From Clostridium vitabionis (lineage in GTDB: Bacteria; Bacillota; Clostridia; Lachnospirales; Lachnospiraceae), in contig NZ_JADKQA010000001.1 of assembly GCF_015351765.1 (NCBI RefSeq), positions 628,394 to 692,393 on the forward strand: a DNA stretch of 64,000 nucleotides, in the 5' to 3' direction. Position 1 is the first letter of the stretch; each line of letters starts with the position of its first letter. Positions 1-9,800 of this stretch are shown here, one piece after another. The position numbers and the translations under genes are program-made. The notes beneath the pieces are model-generated. The model ran no database searches. It was not told the DNA's origin and was given only the letters and a program-made list of their open reading frames with translations.

Positions 1-38
1 CGTCCCGGCTTTTTGCAGGACAGGATCATGTCCTGCGC
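1..38. terminator. Cut terminator arm and small hairpin at window edge
   Basis: Positions 1-14 (CGTCCCGGCTTTTT) look like the 3' arm and U-tract of an intrinsic terminator whose 5' arm lies outside the window. Bases 17-38 form a perfect 8-bp hairpin (GCAGGACA / TGTCCTGC, 6-base loop). A CGTCCC string is also common at the end of T-box leaders, but no T-box core is visible here. Confidence 0.4.
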
Positions 39-51
39 CGTATGTGCTGCA

Positions 52-99
52 CAGTAACCGCCCCGGACAGAAATCTTCTGCCCGGGGCGGTTACTTTTT
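52..99 (+). terminator. Strong intrinsic terminator upstream of valS
   Basis: GTAACCGCCCCGG (53-65) pairs with CCGGGGCGGTTAC (82-94 region) and is followed by a run of T. It ends transcription of whatever precedes valS. The valS promoter starts immediately after it, so it is more likely an upstream terminator than a valS attenuator. Confidence 0.8.
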
Positions 100-126
100 G
101 CTTTTATGTCCTGATTGTGCTATCAT
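98..126 (+). promoter_or_regulatory. valS promoter
   Basis: TTGCTT (98-103), a 17-bp spacer and TATCAT (121-126) form a good sigma-A promoter directly after the terminator. The expected transcript starts near 133, about 40 bases before the valS ATG. Confidence 0.6.
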
Positions 127-171
127 AAATTGCATATTACCGCGATGAAGCGCACAGGGAGACACCAATCT

Positions 172-2811
172 ATGAAAGAACTGGAGAAAACATATAATCC
201 TGCCGAGATTGAAGACCGGCTGTACGAGAAGTGGCTGAAAGGCAAGTATTTCCATGCGGAGGTGGATAAGCGGAAGAAACCGTTCACCATCGTGATGCCG
301 CCGCCGAATATCACCGGCAAACTGCACATGGGGCACGCACTCGACAATACGATGCAGGACATCCTGATCCGCTATAAGCGCATGCAGGGGTATTCCGCCC
401 TCTGGCAGCCGGGCACCGACCACGCCGCGATCGCGACCGAGGTCAAGGTGACCAACAAGCTGAGGGAGGAGGGCATTGACAAGAACAAGCTCGGCCGCGA
501 GGGCTTCCTCAAGAAGTGCTGGGAGTGGAGAGACGAGTACGGCACGGAGATTGTAAGCCAGCTGCATAAGCTCGGCGTCTCCGCGGACTGGGACCGCGAG
601 CGGTTCACGATGGATGAGGGCTGCTCCGAGGCCGTGAAGGAGGTTTTCATCCGCCTCTACGAGAAGGGCTATATTTACAAGGGATCCAAGATCATCAACT
701 GGTGCCCGACCTGCCAGACCTCCATCTCCGACGCGGAGGTGGAATACGAGGATCAGGACGGCTTCTTCTGGCATATCAATTATCCGATTGTCGGGGAGCC
801 GGGAAAATATGTGGAGATCGCCACAACCCGCCCGGAGACCATGCTCGGCGATACCGCCGTTGCCGTGAACCCGGACGATGAGCGCTACAAGGATCTCGTC
901 GGGAAGATGTTAAAGCTCCCGCTGACAGACCGCGAGATCCCGGTGATCGCCGATTCCTACGTCGACAAGGAGTTCGGGACCGGCTGCGTGAAGATTACGC
1001 CGGCGCATGACCCCAACGACTTTGAGGTGGGCCTGCGCCATAACCTCGAGCAGATCAACATGCTGACCGACGACGCGAAGATCTGCATCCCCGGAAAATA
1101 TTACGGCATGGACCGCTACGAGGCCAGGAAGGCCATGGTGGAGGACCTGAAGGCCCAGGGGCTTCTCGTCAAGGTTGTCCCGCACAGCCACAGCGTCGGC
1201 ACCCACGACCGCTGCCACACGACCGTTGAGCCGATGGTGAAGCCGCAGTGGTTTGTCCGCATGCACGAGATGGCTCAGCCGGCGATCGCCGCCCTCAAGA
1301 ACGGCGACCTGAAGTTCGTTCCGGAGAGCTACGGCAAGACCTACCTGCACTGGCTCGAGAACATCAGGGACTGGTGCATTTCCCGGAAGCTCTGGTGGGG
1401 ACATCGGATTCCGGCCTACTACTGCGAGGACTGCGGGGAAATGGTGGTCGCCAGGGAAATGCCGAAGGTGTGCCCGAAGTGCGGCGGCACCCATTTCACC
1501 CAGGATGAGGAGACGCTGGATACCTGGTTCTCCTCCGCCCTCTGGCCGTTCTCGACCCTTGGCTGGCCGAAGAAGACCCCGGAGCTGGAGTATTTCTATC
1601 CGACAGACGTCCTGGTTACCGGATACGACATCATTTTCTTCTGGGTCATCCGGATGGTCTTCTCGGGCATCGAGCAGACCGGAAAATGCCCGTTCAATAC
1701 GGTGCTCATCCACGGCCTTGTCCGCGACGAGCAGGGGCGGAAGATGAGCAAGTCGCTCGGCAACGGCATTGACCCGATTGAGGTGATTGACAAGTACGGC
1801 GCCGATGCGCTCCGGATGATGCTGATGACGGGAAATGCGCCCGGCAACGACATGCGCTTCTACTGGAAGAAGGTCGAGGCAAGCCGGAATTTCGCGAACA
1901 AGATCTGGAACGCTTCCCGCTTCATCATGATGAATCTGGAGAAGTCGGACGGCGCGGATGTCCGCCTCGAGGATCTCACGCCGGCAGACCGCTGGATCCT
2001 GTCGAAGGCCAATACGCTTGCGCGGGATGTAACCGAGAATCTCGACAAGTTCGAGCTCGGCATTGCCCTGCAGAATATCGTGGATTTTGTGTGGGACGAG
2101 TTCTGCGACTGGTACATCGAGATGGTGAAGCCCAGGCTTTATAACGACGAGGATCAGACGAAGGCGGCCGCCATGTGGACGCTCAGGACAGTCCTCATCC
2201 AGGCGCTGAAGCTCCTTCACCCGTTCATGCCGTTCATCACCGAGGAGATCTTCTGCAACCTGCAGGATCAGGAGGAGACGATCATGACCTCCCGCTGGCC
2301 GGAGTACCGGGAGGACTGGCACTTCGCGACCGAGGAGAAGGAGACGGAGATCTTAAAGGAAGCTGTCCGGGCCATCCGCGACGTCCGCACATCCATGAAC
2401 GTAGCACCGTCCAGAAAGGCAAAGGTCTACGTGGTCTCGGAGAACGGGGAGACCCGCGATATCTTCGAGCGGGGCGTCTCGTTCTTCCAGTCGCTGGCCT
2501 CGGCGAGCGAGGTCTCGATCCAGCAGGATCGGACAGGCATCGCCGATGACGCGGTATCGGCGGTCAGCGGAAGCGCGACGATGTACATGCCCTTCGGTGA
2601 CCTGGTGGATATCGAGAAGGAACTCGCAAGACTCAGGGCGGAGGAGAAGCGTCTCTCCGGTGAGCTCACCCGCTCCGACCGGATGCTGAGCAATGAGAAA
2701 TTCCTCGCCAAGGCGCCGGCCGCCAAGATCGAGGAGGAGAAAGCCAAGCGTGCGAATTATGCCCAGATGATGGAGCAGGTCAAGGAGAGACTTGCCCAGC
2801 TCACAAAATAA
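172..2811 (+). CDS. valS: Valyl-tRNA synthetase
   Basis: Class I aminoacyl-tRNA synthetase that charges tRNA-Val. The first signature is PPPNITGKLHMGHAL (HMGH form of HIGH) near residue 45, and the KMSKS loop appears as GRKMSKSLGN. A zinc-ribbon-like CxxC...CPKC segment follows RKLWWGH, and the protein ends in the usual Val-RS coiled-coil tail (IEKELARLRAEEKRL). At 879 residues it is the normal length. The start at 172 is chosen because GGGAG lies 10 bases upstream; the frame stays open to 115, with an alternative ATG at 145, but those starts lie close to the predicted transcription start. Confidence 0.97.
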   Translation: MKELEKTYNPAEIEDRLYEKWLKGKYFHAEVDKRKKPFTIVMPPPNITGKLHMGHALDNTMQDILIRYKRMQGYSALWQPGTDHAAIATEVKVTNKLREEGIDKNKLGREGFLKKCWEWRDEYGTEIVSQLHKLGVSADWDRERFTMDEGCSEAVKEVFIRLYEKGYIYKGSKIINWCPTCQTSISDAEVEYEDQDGFFWHINYPIVGEPGKYVEIATTRPETMLGDTAVAVNPDDERYKDLVGKMLKLPLTDREIPVIADSYVDKEFGTGCVKITPAHDPNDFEVGLRHNLEQINMLTDDAKICIPGKYYGMDRYEARKAMVEDLKAQGLLVKVVPHSHSVGTHDRCHTTVEPMVKPQWFVRMHEMAQPAIAALKNGDLKFVPESYGKTYLHWLENIRDWCISRKLWWGHRIPAYYCEDCGEMVVAREMPKVCPKCGGTHFTQDEETLDTWFSSALWPFSTLGWPKKTPELEYFYPTDVLVTGYDIIFFWVIRMVFSGIEQTGKCPFNTVLIHGLVRDEQGRKMSKSLGNGIDPIEVIDKYGADALRMMLMTGNAPGNDMRFYWKKVEASRNFANKIWNASRFIMMNLEKSDGADVRLEDLTPADRWILSKANTLARDVTENLDKFELGIALQNIVDFVWDEFCDWYIEMVKPRLYNDEDQTKAAAMWTLRTVLIQALKLLHPFMPFITEEIFCNLQDQEETIMTSRWPEYREDWHFATEEKETEILKEAVRAIRDVRTSMNVAPSRKAKVYVVSENGETRDIFERGVSFFQSLASASEVSIQQDRTGIADDAVSAVSGSATMYMPFGDLVDIEKELARLRAEEKRLSGELTRSDRMLSNEKFLAKAPAAKIEEEKAKRANYAQMMEQVKERLAQLTK

Positions 2812-2827
2812 ACGCGGGATTTGATGA

Positions 2828-2870
2828 CGGCCGCCGTTTCCGTGCTTTTCGCGGAACCGGCGGCCGCGCG
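2828..2870 (+). terminator. Hairpin between valS and the thioesterase gene
   Basis: CGGCCGCCG...TTTCCG pairs with CGGAA...CCGGCGGCCG across a short loop. There is no U-tract, so it may be a processing or stability hairpin rather than a terminator. Confidence 0.35.
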
Positions 2871-2928
2871 CATAGCGGAGAGCGGCTGAGGGAATCCGCA
2901 GACAGGCAATACGGAGAGAAGAAAAATC

Positions 2929-3381
2929 ATGGATGTTGAGAAAATCAAGGAATACCGCGTGGTGAAGAATAATTTTGCCAGCGCGCTGGGCATGCGGATC
3001 ACGGAAATTACCCCCGGGCATGCGAAGATGGAGATGGACGTCACGGAGAAATTCATGAACCCGATCAAATCCGTGCATGGCGGGTGCATCTATTCTCTCG
3101 CGGACAGCGCGGCGGGAACGGCAGCAGCGACCGGCGGCAACCTGATGACGACCGTGTCCTCGGATTTCCATTATCTGCTCCCGGCGATCGGCTGCCGGAA
3201 GCTGTTTGCCGAGGCGGATGTGATCAAGGAGGGAAAACAGATCAATGTCTACTTCGTGACGATCACCGGGGATGACGGGAAAAAGCTCGCGGTGGGGACA
3301 TTTACCTTCTTTAACCTGGAAATGCCGATCTCGTCGGCGCTGGAGGAAGACGGCGCGGATGAGCCGGAGGATATCGACTGA
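2929..3381 (+). CDS. PaaI-family hotdog-fold thioesterase
   Basis: Predicted acyl-CoA thioesterase of 150 residues. The motif VHGGCIYSLADSAAG (about residues 50-64) is the PaaI-type hotdog signature, in which the catalytic acid lies in the long helix and HGG binds the thioester. The length fits a single hotdog domain, normally assembled as a tetramer. A GGAGA-type ribosome site precedes the ATG. The CoA substrate cannot be told from sequence. It is followed after 20 bases by the peptidase gene, so the two are probably cotranscribed. Confidence 0.88.
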   Translation: MDVEKIKEYRVVKNNFASALGMRITEITPGHAKMEMDVTEKFMNPIKSVHGGCIYSLADSAAGTAAATGGNLMTTVSSDFHYLLPAIGCRKLFAEADVIKEGKQINVYFVTITGDDGKKLAVGTFTFFNLEMPISSALEEDGADEPEDID

Positions 3382-3401
3382 GCGGAAAGGGAGGCGTAAT
3401 C

Positions 3402-4331
3402 ATGATTGACCATGCAGATTTTTACCTGAAGACAGGCGACGGGCAGGAGCTCGCCATCTACGACCGCGGAGGCAGGGACCTGCCGGCGGTCATTTACCTT
3501 CACGGCGGACCGGGCGCGGGAATGAATGAGGAGGACTTTCACTTCTTCGACCTCGCCAAATGGCATGTGATCGCGTTCGACCAGCGGGGCTGCGGGAATT
3601 CTCGTCCCTTCGGGACACTGGAACATAACCTCGTGCCGGACGGCGTCGCGGATATCGAGCTGATCCGCCGGCATTACGGCATTGACCGCTGGATCGTGTT
3701 CGGCGGGAGCTACGGCTCGACGCTTGCGCTGTCCTACGCGATTGCCCATCCGGAACGGACAGAGGGGCTGGTTCTCCGCGGGGTCTGGCTGGCGAGAAAG
3801 TGCGACCGGGACTGGACCTTCGAGGAAGGCGGGGCGAGCCTGTTCCACCCGGACAGCTTCGCGCCCTACCGGGATTTCATCCCCGAGGCGGAGCGGGGGA
3901 GCCTGATCGAGGCGTACTACCGCATTTTCCTTTCCGGAGATGAGGAGAAAAAGCGAAAAGCGTGCAAGATCTGGGCGAGCTGGGAGGATGCGCTGATCAC
4001 GCTCCGGCCGTTCCCGATCCCGGAGGAGGTGACCAGCTACGATCTCTCCAGCGCCCTCCTGGAATGCCACTTTATGGTCAACAACATGGGCTGGGATGAT
4101 GACAATTACATCCTGCAGCACGTAGGCCGCATCCGGGACATCCCGACATGGATTGTCCAGGGGCGGTACGACCTGGACTGCCCGCCGATCGAGGCGTGGA
4201 CGCTCCGGGAGCAGCTCCGCAACGTGCGCCGTTTCCAGATCAACGAGGCGACGGGACACCTCTCCCATGAGCCGGAAAATGAGCGCGTCCTCCGGGAGAT
4301 CATGGATGAGATCGCGGATGAACGCCAGTGA
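3402..4331 (+). CDS. Proline iminopeptidase-like alpha/beta hydrolase
   Basis: Peptidase S33-type hydrolase of 309 residues that removes N-terminal proline from peptides in the cytoplasm. HGGPG (oxyanion loop, about residue 34), the nucleophile elbow GGSYGS (about 105-110), a catalytic Asp region in GRYDLDCPP and the catalytic His in TGHLSHEPE are in the family order. The cap domain (FEEGGASLFHPDSFAPYRDF) is typical. GGGAGG lies upstream of the ATG. Other S33 aminopeptidases cannot be excluded. Confidence 0.9.
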   Translation: MIDHADFYLKTGDGQELAIYDRGGRDLPAVIYLHGGPGAGMNEEDFHFFDLAKWHVIAFDQRGCGNSRPFGTLEHNLVPDGVADIELIRRHYGIDRWIVFGGSYGSTLALSYAIAHPERTEGLVLRGVWLARKCDRDWTFEEGGASLFHPDSFAPYRDFIPEAERGSLIEAYYRIFLSGDEEKKRKACKIWASWEDALITLRPFPIPEEVTSYDLSSALLECHFMVNNMGWDDDNYILQHVGRIRDIPTWIVQGRYDLDCPPIEAWTLREQLRNVRRFQINEATGHLSHEPENERVLREIMDEIADERQ

Positions 4332-4345
4332 CGAAAGGATAGCGT

Positions 4346-4912
4346 ATGACCGAGACCTTTGAAACTCATCTCGACCCGGAGAGGAGAGCTGCCCTGTTTA
4401 AGCGGCTCTGCCCGCCGATGTCCGTAAAAACCATGGTGATCACCGTTGCCGTCCTGATCGTCCTGGAATTCATTTCCTTCGGCCTCTTTGAGACCCCCGG
4501 CGCGGCCTCCGGCGGCCTGATCGAAAACCCGAACCGTGTCGTGGGGACGATCGGCCTGATTTTTGTCGCCGTGCTCACCGCGGCGGCGATCGGGTCCGTG
4601 ATTTACCATGCCCTGCGCAGGGCTGAGCTTCGCCGGGCACTCGACGATAAGTCTGTCCAGATCAATGACCAGGTGCTCCGGGTGGGAAATTTTCCGGTAT
4701 ATCGGGAGAAACTGGAGAAAAAGGACAGCCTGCTCCTCCTGGACGATGTCCTGTTCGTCATGGTTCGGGATAATCATGGGAAAATGCGGTCCGCGGGGAT
4801 CCCGCTCGGCGGGGGAAACGCGGAGGAGATCCTGGATGCCCTGAAGCGGCACCGCTATCCGGCGGTGCGGGCGGCGAAGTCGGAGAGAGAACTGCCGTGG
4901 GGGAAGAAGTGA
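4346..4912 (+). CDS. Two-TM membrane protein, unknown function
   Basis: A 188-residue protein with a short cytoplasmic N-terminus, two membrane segments (about 27-48 and 67-90) and a soluble C-terminal half of beta-strand character (INDQVLRVGNFPVYREKL ... LLLLDDVLFVMVRDNHGKM), loosely like a bacterial PH-type domain. No named family is recognised with confidence. It begins 14 bases after the peptidase gene behind AAAGGA and closes that operon. Confidence 0.7.
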   Translation: MTETFETHLDPERRAALFKRLCPPMSVKTMVITVAVLIVLEFISFGLFETPGAASGGLIENPNRVVGTIGLIFVAVLTAAAIGSVIYHALRRAELRRALDDKSVQINDQVLRVGNFPVYREKLEKKDSLLLLDDVLFVMVRDNHGKMRSAGIPLGGGNAEEILDALKRHRYPAVRAAKSERELPWGKK

Positions 4913-5041
4913 GCAGGGGATGACTGCGACCGGGCGGAGGCAGGCTGCGGGAGTGGCAGTGATCAGCCTGAGGCAGCATTGGAAAGACAGCCTTCGGGCG
5001 GCTGATGATCCAATCATCTAAAAAAATTCATCTAAAGAAAT

Positions 5042-5092
5042 AAAGACGTTCAGAAGATTCCTTTACCGGGGGTCGGCTGAACGTCTTTTTTT
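5042..5092 (+). terminator. Intrinsic terminator
   Basis: AAAGACGTTCAG (5042-5053) pairs with CTGAACGTCTTT (5077-5088), followed by T residues to 5092. It ends the thioesterase-peptidase-membrane protein operon. Confidence 0.92.
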
Positions 5093-5105
5093 ATGCAGAG
5101 CACTT

Positions 5106-5237
5106 AATGATAACCAGCCACTTAACGAGGACAAGCGAAAGCGCAGTCCGAGTTTAGTGGAGTGGCTATCCAATGATAACCAGCCACTTAACGAGGACAA
5201 GCGAAAGCGCAGTCCGAGTTTAGTGGAGTGGCTATCC
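5106..5237. repeat. Exact 66-bp tandem duplication of a structured element
   Basis: 5106-5171 and 5172-5237 are identical 66-bp copies. Each carries a nested palindrome: GATA / TATC outside, then CCACTTAAC (5118-5126) facing GTTTAGTGG (5152-5160), then GGAC / GTCC (5129-5132 and 5146-5149), then GC-GAAA-GC, a GNRA-type tetraloop. A diverged copy follows at 5292-5343. Confidence 0.85.
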
Positions 5238-5343
5238 GCGGAGCGGGGCGCGAGCCCAGCGGGCGAAGTGCGAGTTTAGTGCGAGCTATGCAAATTTGCT
5301 TAGAGAGAACAAGCGTGAGCGCAGTTCGAACTTAGCAAATTTT
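5238..5343. repeat. Diverged and partial copies of the same structured element
   Basis: 5292-5343 repeats the geometry of the 66-bp units with different bases: AAATTTGCTTAG / CTTAGCAAATTT outside, GAAC / GTTC (5307-5310 and 5324-5327) inside, and GC-GTGA-GC as tetraloop. Compensating changes keep the stems. 5238-5291 holds a partial relative: it contains GGGC-GCGA-GCCC and shares the GAGTTTAGTG tail. Confidence 0.7.
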
Positions 5344-5416
5344 AAACAACCTCGAAAAGCGATTGCTCGTTTTTGACATGAAAAAAATCAGCAATTTTCT
5401 GATCAATATACGAATG

Positions 5417-5439
5417 ATATTGTAATGAATATACAATAT
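5417..5439. promoter_or_regulatory. Palindrome upstream of the CW-repeat gene
   Basis: ATATTGTA (5417-5424) and TACAATAT (5432-5439) form a perfect 8-bp inverted repeat with a 7-bp spacer, about 70 bases before the next start codon. TTGACA occurs at 5373-5378, but no good -10 lies 17 bp after it. The palindrome could be a repressor or activator site; the regulator is unknown. Confidence 0.45.
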
Positions 5440-5510
5440 GTCAAAAAGGAACTAAAACAAACAAAAACAAACAAAAACAAGCAAAAGCAAAAAAGGAGGT
5501 CATTGACGGT

Positions 5511-6545
5511 ATGAAAAAGGTGAGTTTTGCTTTGGAGCGGGGGACGATCATGGTGATCTCCGCCCTGACGATTTCCCTGATTCCAGCACTGCCCGCGTTC
5601 GCAAAGGACAAATCGGTATCCTCAGTCATGATCCGCGTCAACGCGGTTGAAGATGATGAACATGATACCTTCCAGGTGGGAGCCTATATGGCTGACAGCG
5701 CGGTGGACGTCACCGTTCCGAACAGCGACAGGAAGAAATATCATATCGCCGGGTACTCCTTCAACAATTCTTCGCGGGAATATTTCTCCACCCATCAGGC
5801 GCCGACCCTGAAAATCAAGCTGGAAGCAGAGGAAGATTATAAGTTTAAGGTGGACAGTGAACGGGATGTGAAATTGAGCGGGAACGCCAAACCAGTGTAC
5901 AAGAGTTTTGAAAAAAATAAGGACGGGACGATCCTTGAAGTCGAGACGGTATTAAGCGATATCGAGGGAAATGTGGGAGATATTGAATATGCCGGCTGGG
6001 ATGTGAATCGAAGCGGCACGCTCGATGTGCTGACATACGGCGGCAACAGCTGCCAGATTCAGCTGTACAAGGACGGAGAGAAGTACAGCTCAGCCATCAC
6101 TATTCCGGACTGCGGGAGCGGCAATCATACAATTGATATGCGGCCGTACATCAAGAATGCAGGGAACTATACCTTCTCGGCGCGCCAGTACAATGCGGAC
6201 ACACATTCCCGCGGAGCCTGGTATACCGTTGACGATGAGTACCGTGTCGATGAGGGTTCCGCGGCGGAGAACCGCTCACAGTACGGGTATATCTGCCGGG
6301 ACTGCTACGGCTGGAAGAAGGACGGCAGCGGATGGAAATTCTTGACGCCCGGCGGCTGTCCGAAGGATACCTGGGTTGAAGATAACCACCACTGGTTTTG
6401 GATTGACGGAGAAGGGTACATGGTGACCGGATGGCGCCTGATTGACGGCAAATGGTACTACTTTAACGACAGGGGGGAGATGCTGGAGAATACGACCACG
6501 CCGGATGGCTACGCGGTGGGCGCGGACGGCGCGCTCCTCCAGTAA
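5511..6545 (+). CDS. Secreted CW-repeat (choline-binding-like) protein
   Basis: A 344-residue exported protein with a Sec signal peptide cleaved near PALPAFA-KD (residue 31). The N-terminal 220 residues are a beta-rich domain of unknown function. The C-terminus carries aromatic cell-wall-binding repeats (DNHHWFWIDGEGYMVTGW, then LIDGKWYYFNDRGEM), which usually attach proteins to the envelope. A strong AAAGGAGGT site lies just before the ATG, and an A-rich CAAACAAAAA repeat occupies the leader. It is bounded by the structured repeats upstream, so it is probably monocistronic. Confidence 0.85.
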   Translation: MKKVSFALERGTIMVISALTISLIPALPAFAKDKSVSSVMIRVNAVEDDEHDTFQVGAYMADSAVDVTVPNSDRKKYHIAGYSFNNSSREYFSTHQAPTLKIKLEAEEDYKFKVDSERDVKLSGNAKPVYKSFEKNKDGTILEVETVLSDIEGNVGDIEYAGWDVNRSGTLDVLTYGGNSCQIQLYKDGEKYSSAITIPDCGSGNHTIDMRPYIKNAGNYTFSARQYNADTHSRGAWYTVDDEYRVDEGSAAENRSQYGYICRDCYGWKKDGSGWKFLTPGGCPKDTWVEDNHHWFWIDGEGYMVTGWRLIDGKWYYFNDRGEMLENTTTPDGYAVGADGALLQ

Positions 6546-6851
6546 CATGACCGCGATTTTCCGGATAGAACAAGAGCAGCATCGCGCGGCGCGGTAACGG
6601 GTTATCAATTCTTAAACTCTTTTTCGAGGTTTAATCATTTTTAAAATATGGACAAAAAAATGAGAAACACAATAATATCTGAATATTTAAAACATTTCCC
6701 TGGAATCTTATAATCAAAATAAATTTTGGGAGCTGCCGCGGTGGGATCCGGAATCCTTGCCGGGAGATGACCAGATGATGCTACAGGGAAATGTCTTTCC
6801 GCGGAACGGACAAATCTGCGGAGGGGCCAGAAACAAGAGGAGGGGGAGAAA
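6546..6851 (+). promoter_or_regulatory. Intergenic region with probable promoter
   Basis: This 306-base AT-rich gap holds TATAAT (6709-6714) preceded at 17 bp by a weak TTTAAA (6686-6691), a plausible promoter for the large esterase gene. AGGAGGGGG sits just before the next ATG. No convincing terminator for the preceding gene and no small gene were seen. Confidence 0.45.
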
Positions 6852-9800
6852 ATGGAGCAAAAGCCAAACACGTTCACGGGAAAGCGCTTCCGTCTGGCCG
6901 GAAGGCATCTCATGGTGGCAGCGATTGCCGCCGCGATGGCGCTGTCATCAGTTCCAGCTGTGTCCCTGGCTGCACAGGAGACGGACCATAAGAGTGGCGG
7001 CGGAATGTTGCGTGATGACTTCGCCGCGCAGCCGGGAAGACAGACAGTAAAAAGTATTCAGGCATACACGGATCAGACCTTCTATGGAACCGCTGTCGTC
7101 GAGGTCGAAATTACCTATGAAGACAATGTTGATCTCAGCGGGGTTTCTAAAGAGGACTACGAGCTTCTCGACCGCGGATCGCTGAATCCGGATTACGGCA
7201 GGGTCCCGATCTCCTCTGTCAAGGTGAACCAGGAGCAGCATAAGGTGACGCTTGAGATTGCGAGCGGCACCACAGCGACAGAGAATAACACGCTGGATTA
7301 CAGCAGCGCTGGCACAACCGGCAAGCGTGAGCGCAACACCTTTGGCGCCGTGGTCACCGGATCCTGGTATCGGGATACATCGGGCAATATCCATTATGGA
7401 AAAGAAGCGGATGCCGAAAAAGGCTATCAGGCGAACACCACCGGGATGGGCTATCAGGCAAGGGAGTCCCTCGAACTTGTCCTCAGGCATACCGACGATC
7501 CGGAAGATCCGGGCCTGCACCTGGCGGATGAGAAAGGGCAGTATTCCGATAAAGAAAAGTGGCAGCCGACGATTGACCGGCAGCTTACCGAGGGCGGCTT
7601 CCGCGATCTCTACGCGCTGGAAATTCCAAGCACAGCGGCGGGCGCCGGTGACCTGACAGCAGATGCCTATGTCCGCGGTTATTATTATGTGCCGGAAAAT
7701 TATCAGCCGGAGAATGGGATCATTTTCACCCTCCAGGGGCAGGGAATTTCCTATTGGAGGCTTGAGGACGGCACGGACAACGCGGGCTGCGGCTTCATGT
7801 TTGACACGGCAACCTATTCGTGGCGGAACCAGGGCGCCATCGTCGTGAACATTCATGACCGGTCAAGCGCGTCCAAAAAGTTCGGAAAGTGGTTTGAGAA
7901 CTATGATTTCGTCGTCGACGACGCCAATGTGATGAAGTATTTCATTGACACGTATCACATAACTGGCAATATTGCCCTCCAGGGCAATTCTCGCGGTACC
8001 ATGGCCTCGGCGATCCTGCTTAAGGCACTTGCCGGACAGCCGTACAACGCAAAGAACCAGGATTTCGGCGTGTCCTATCCGGAGACGGAAAAGCTGGATA
8101 AGACAAAGTACGATTTCACGGTAGATTCCTATATCTGCCAGAACGGCAGCTTCGGCTTCGGCTATGACGACGAGGACTGGAATGCGGTTGCGGCTACCGG
8201 CCTTCGTGTCTGGGCGTTCGACGGCGAGCAGGATTCCAACAATATCGATTCTATCGCCAAATACACGAAGCTGATGACTGGCCTCCGGGGAAAGGGCTGG
8301 ACAGAGGAAAATGTCCGCCTGACCGGTTATCCGTCGGAAATTTTTTCTTACTGGGGCGAGACAGATCATTCGGTGACAAGGATCAACGGCTGGTATTTCC
8401 ACGATGATCCTTACTATGGGCCGGATGTCACGGTGAATCCGAAGACCGGCAAACTGACCTACGCAGTCCGGCTGGGCGACGGGGAGAAATATACGCTGAA
8501 ATGCCGCGGAAAGGCAGCCAGCAGCAATAAGACAGGCTATGAATACACGGTCTATGCGGACTCTTTCCACGCCTGGGCGCTCAAGCCTGCCGGGAATAGC
8601 GGAAATGTGCGGGATTTTGATGACTTCGGACAGCTCCCTGTGGATTACTCGCAGGCGGCACAGCTTCCGCTGACCGGAAAGTTCACGAAGAAAATTGATA
8701 TGAATGGTGATGGCAGCCTGGATGACGGGAGGACAGTCAAAGCGTACATTGCGGATAACGCCTCCATCCGTTCGTATTTTACGGTGATCGCGGTTCCGGA
8801 CAAGGTGGATACCTGGCAATTCCTCGAGGAGCAGGGATGGCTCGCCCTGGCTGAGCAAAAGGGAGAAGGCCTTTACGTCCTTGAACCCGGTGAAAATGGC
8901 TGGGGAACCGCGAAAGAAGAACAGGATTACATCCGTGCAGCGATATCCTTCCTGAGATCCGGGAAAAATGCCGGCGGGAACGGAGTATTTTCTACCTTTG
9001 GAATCTATTATCTTGCCGGTTATGGCAAGGGCTCTGCCCCGCTGGAACTCTGGGCCGCGGAAAATCCACTTCTCGTCATCAGCCAGGTTTACCAGGGCGG
9101 AGAATCCGCAGGAGTGGAGGCACTCAGGGAAAAAGCCGGAAGCGTGAGCTACGGTGCGGAGAATACCGGTGGTTACAAAGCCATCCCGGATTTTGACCAG
9201 ACACTCAACGTGACTGGGATGAGCCGGATTACGGCCGCCGATGTCCCGGTTCCGACATGGATGAACCGCTATTCCGGAAGCCGCTCCTACTGGATGCAGA
9301 CAAATGACTGCCTGAAAACAGCGGAGAATGGTGTTTACCATCAGAGGAGGGATTCAGATGCCTACCAGACGATGTACGCCAATTCCCAACTTCCGGCTTC
9401 CACGGCCTACGGGATCTCCGAGGTGAAAGTGACGTATGCGGCGGATGCAAATGCCGCGGATATTTACGCTTTCCTTTCCCGTTGGACAAGATACGACAAC
9501 ACCTATGCCTACTCGAATGCTCTTGCCCTCCGCCTGGATTACACCGGCGCGCGCGTTGAGGCGCAGCAGGAGGCAAAGCGGAATACCGTTCTTGCGTCAT
9601 ATTCGACGAAAGACGCGAATGGACATGCCCAGCTGGTGGAAATCACCGGCACCGGGCGGGAGAAGCTTGCCGGTCATGGCACCGTGGAAGTCGGTGTCTT
9701 CCGCTTCAGTGATAACAATGGCGACGGCGTGAATGACCCGAGAGAATACCTGATTTACATCCCGGACGGTGCGGATGGGAAGAAGCTCCCGATTCTCTGC

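Noticed and set aside
1-170. T-box riboswitch for valS
   Set aside because: Only a CGTCCC...TTTTT string resembles a T-box end; no specifier stem or T-box core is visible, and a good promoter lies after the last terminator.
910-2322. Long minus-strand reading frame opposite valS, and similar ones opposite the EAL/GGDEF, GST, PBP and esterase genes
   Set aside because: GC-rich codon bias produces open antisense frames; they have no ribosome sites and no recognisable domains.
5106-5343. CRISPR array
   Set aside because: The repeats are adjacent without unique spacers of equal length and there are no cas genes.
6852-6980. Tat signal on the giant esterase
   Set aside because: The signal contains KRFRLAGRHL but no consecutive Arg pair in a SRRxFLK context; a Sec signal fits better despite the tat neighbours.
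7322-7336. AAGCGTGAGCGCA, identical to the interior of the structured repeat at 5292-5343
   Set aside because: It lies in frame inside the esterase gene and lacks the flanking complementary arms; chance similarity is more likely.
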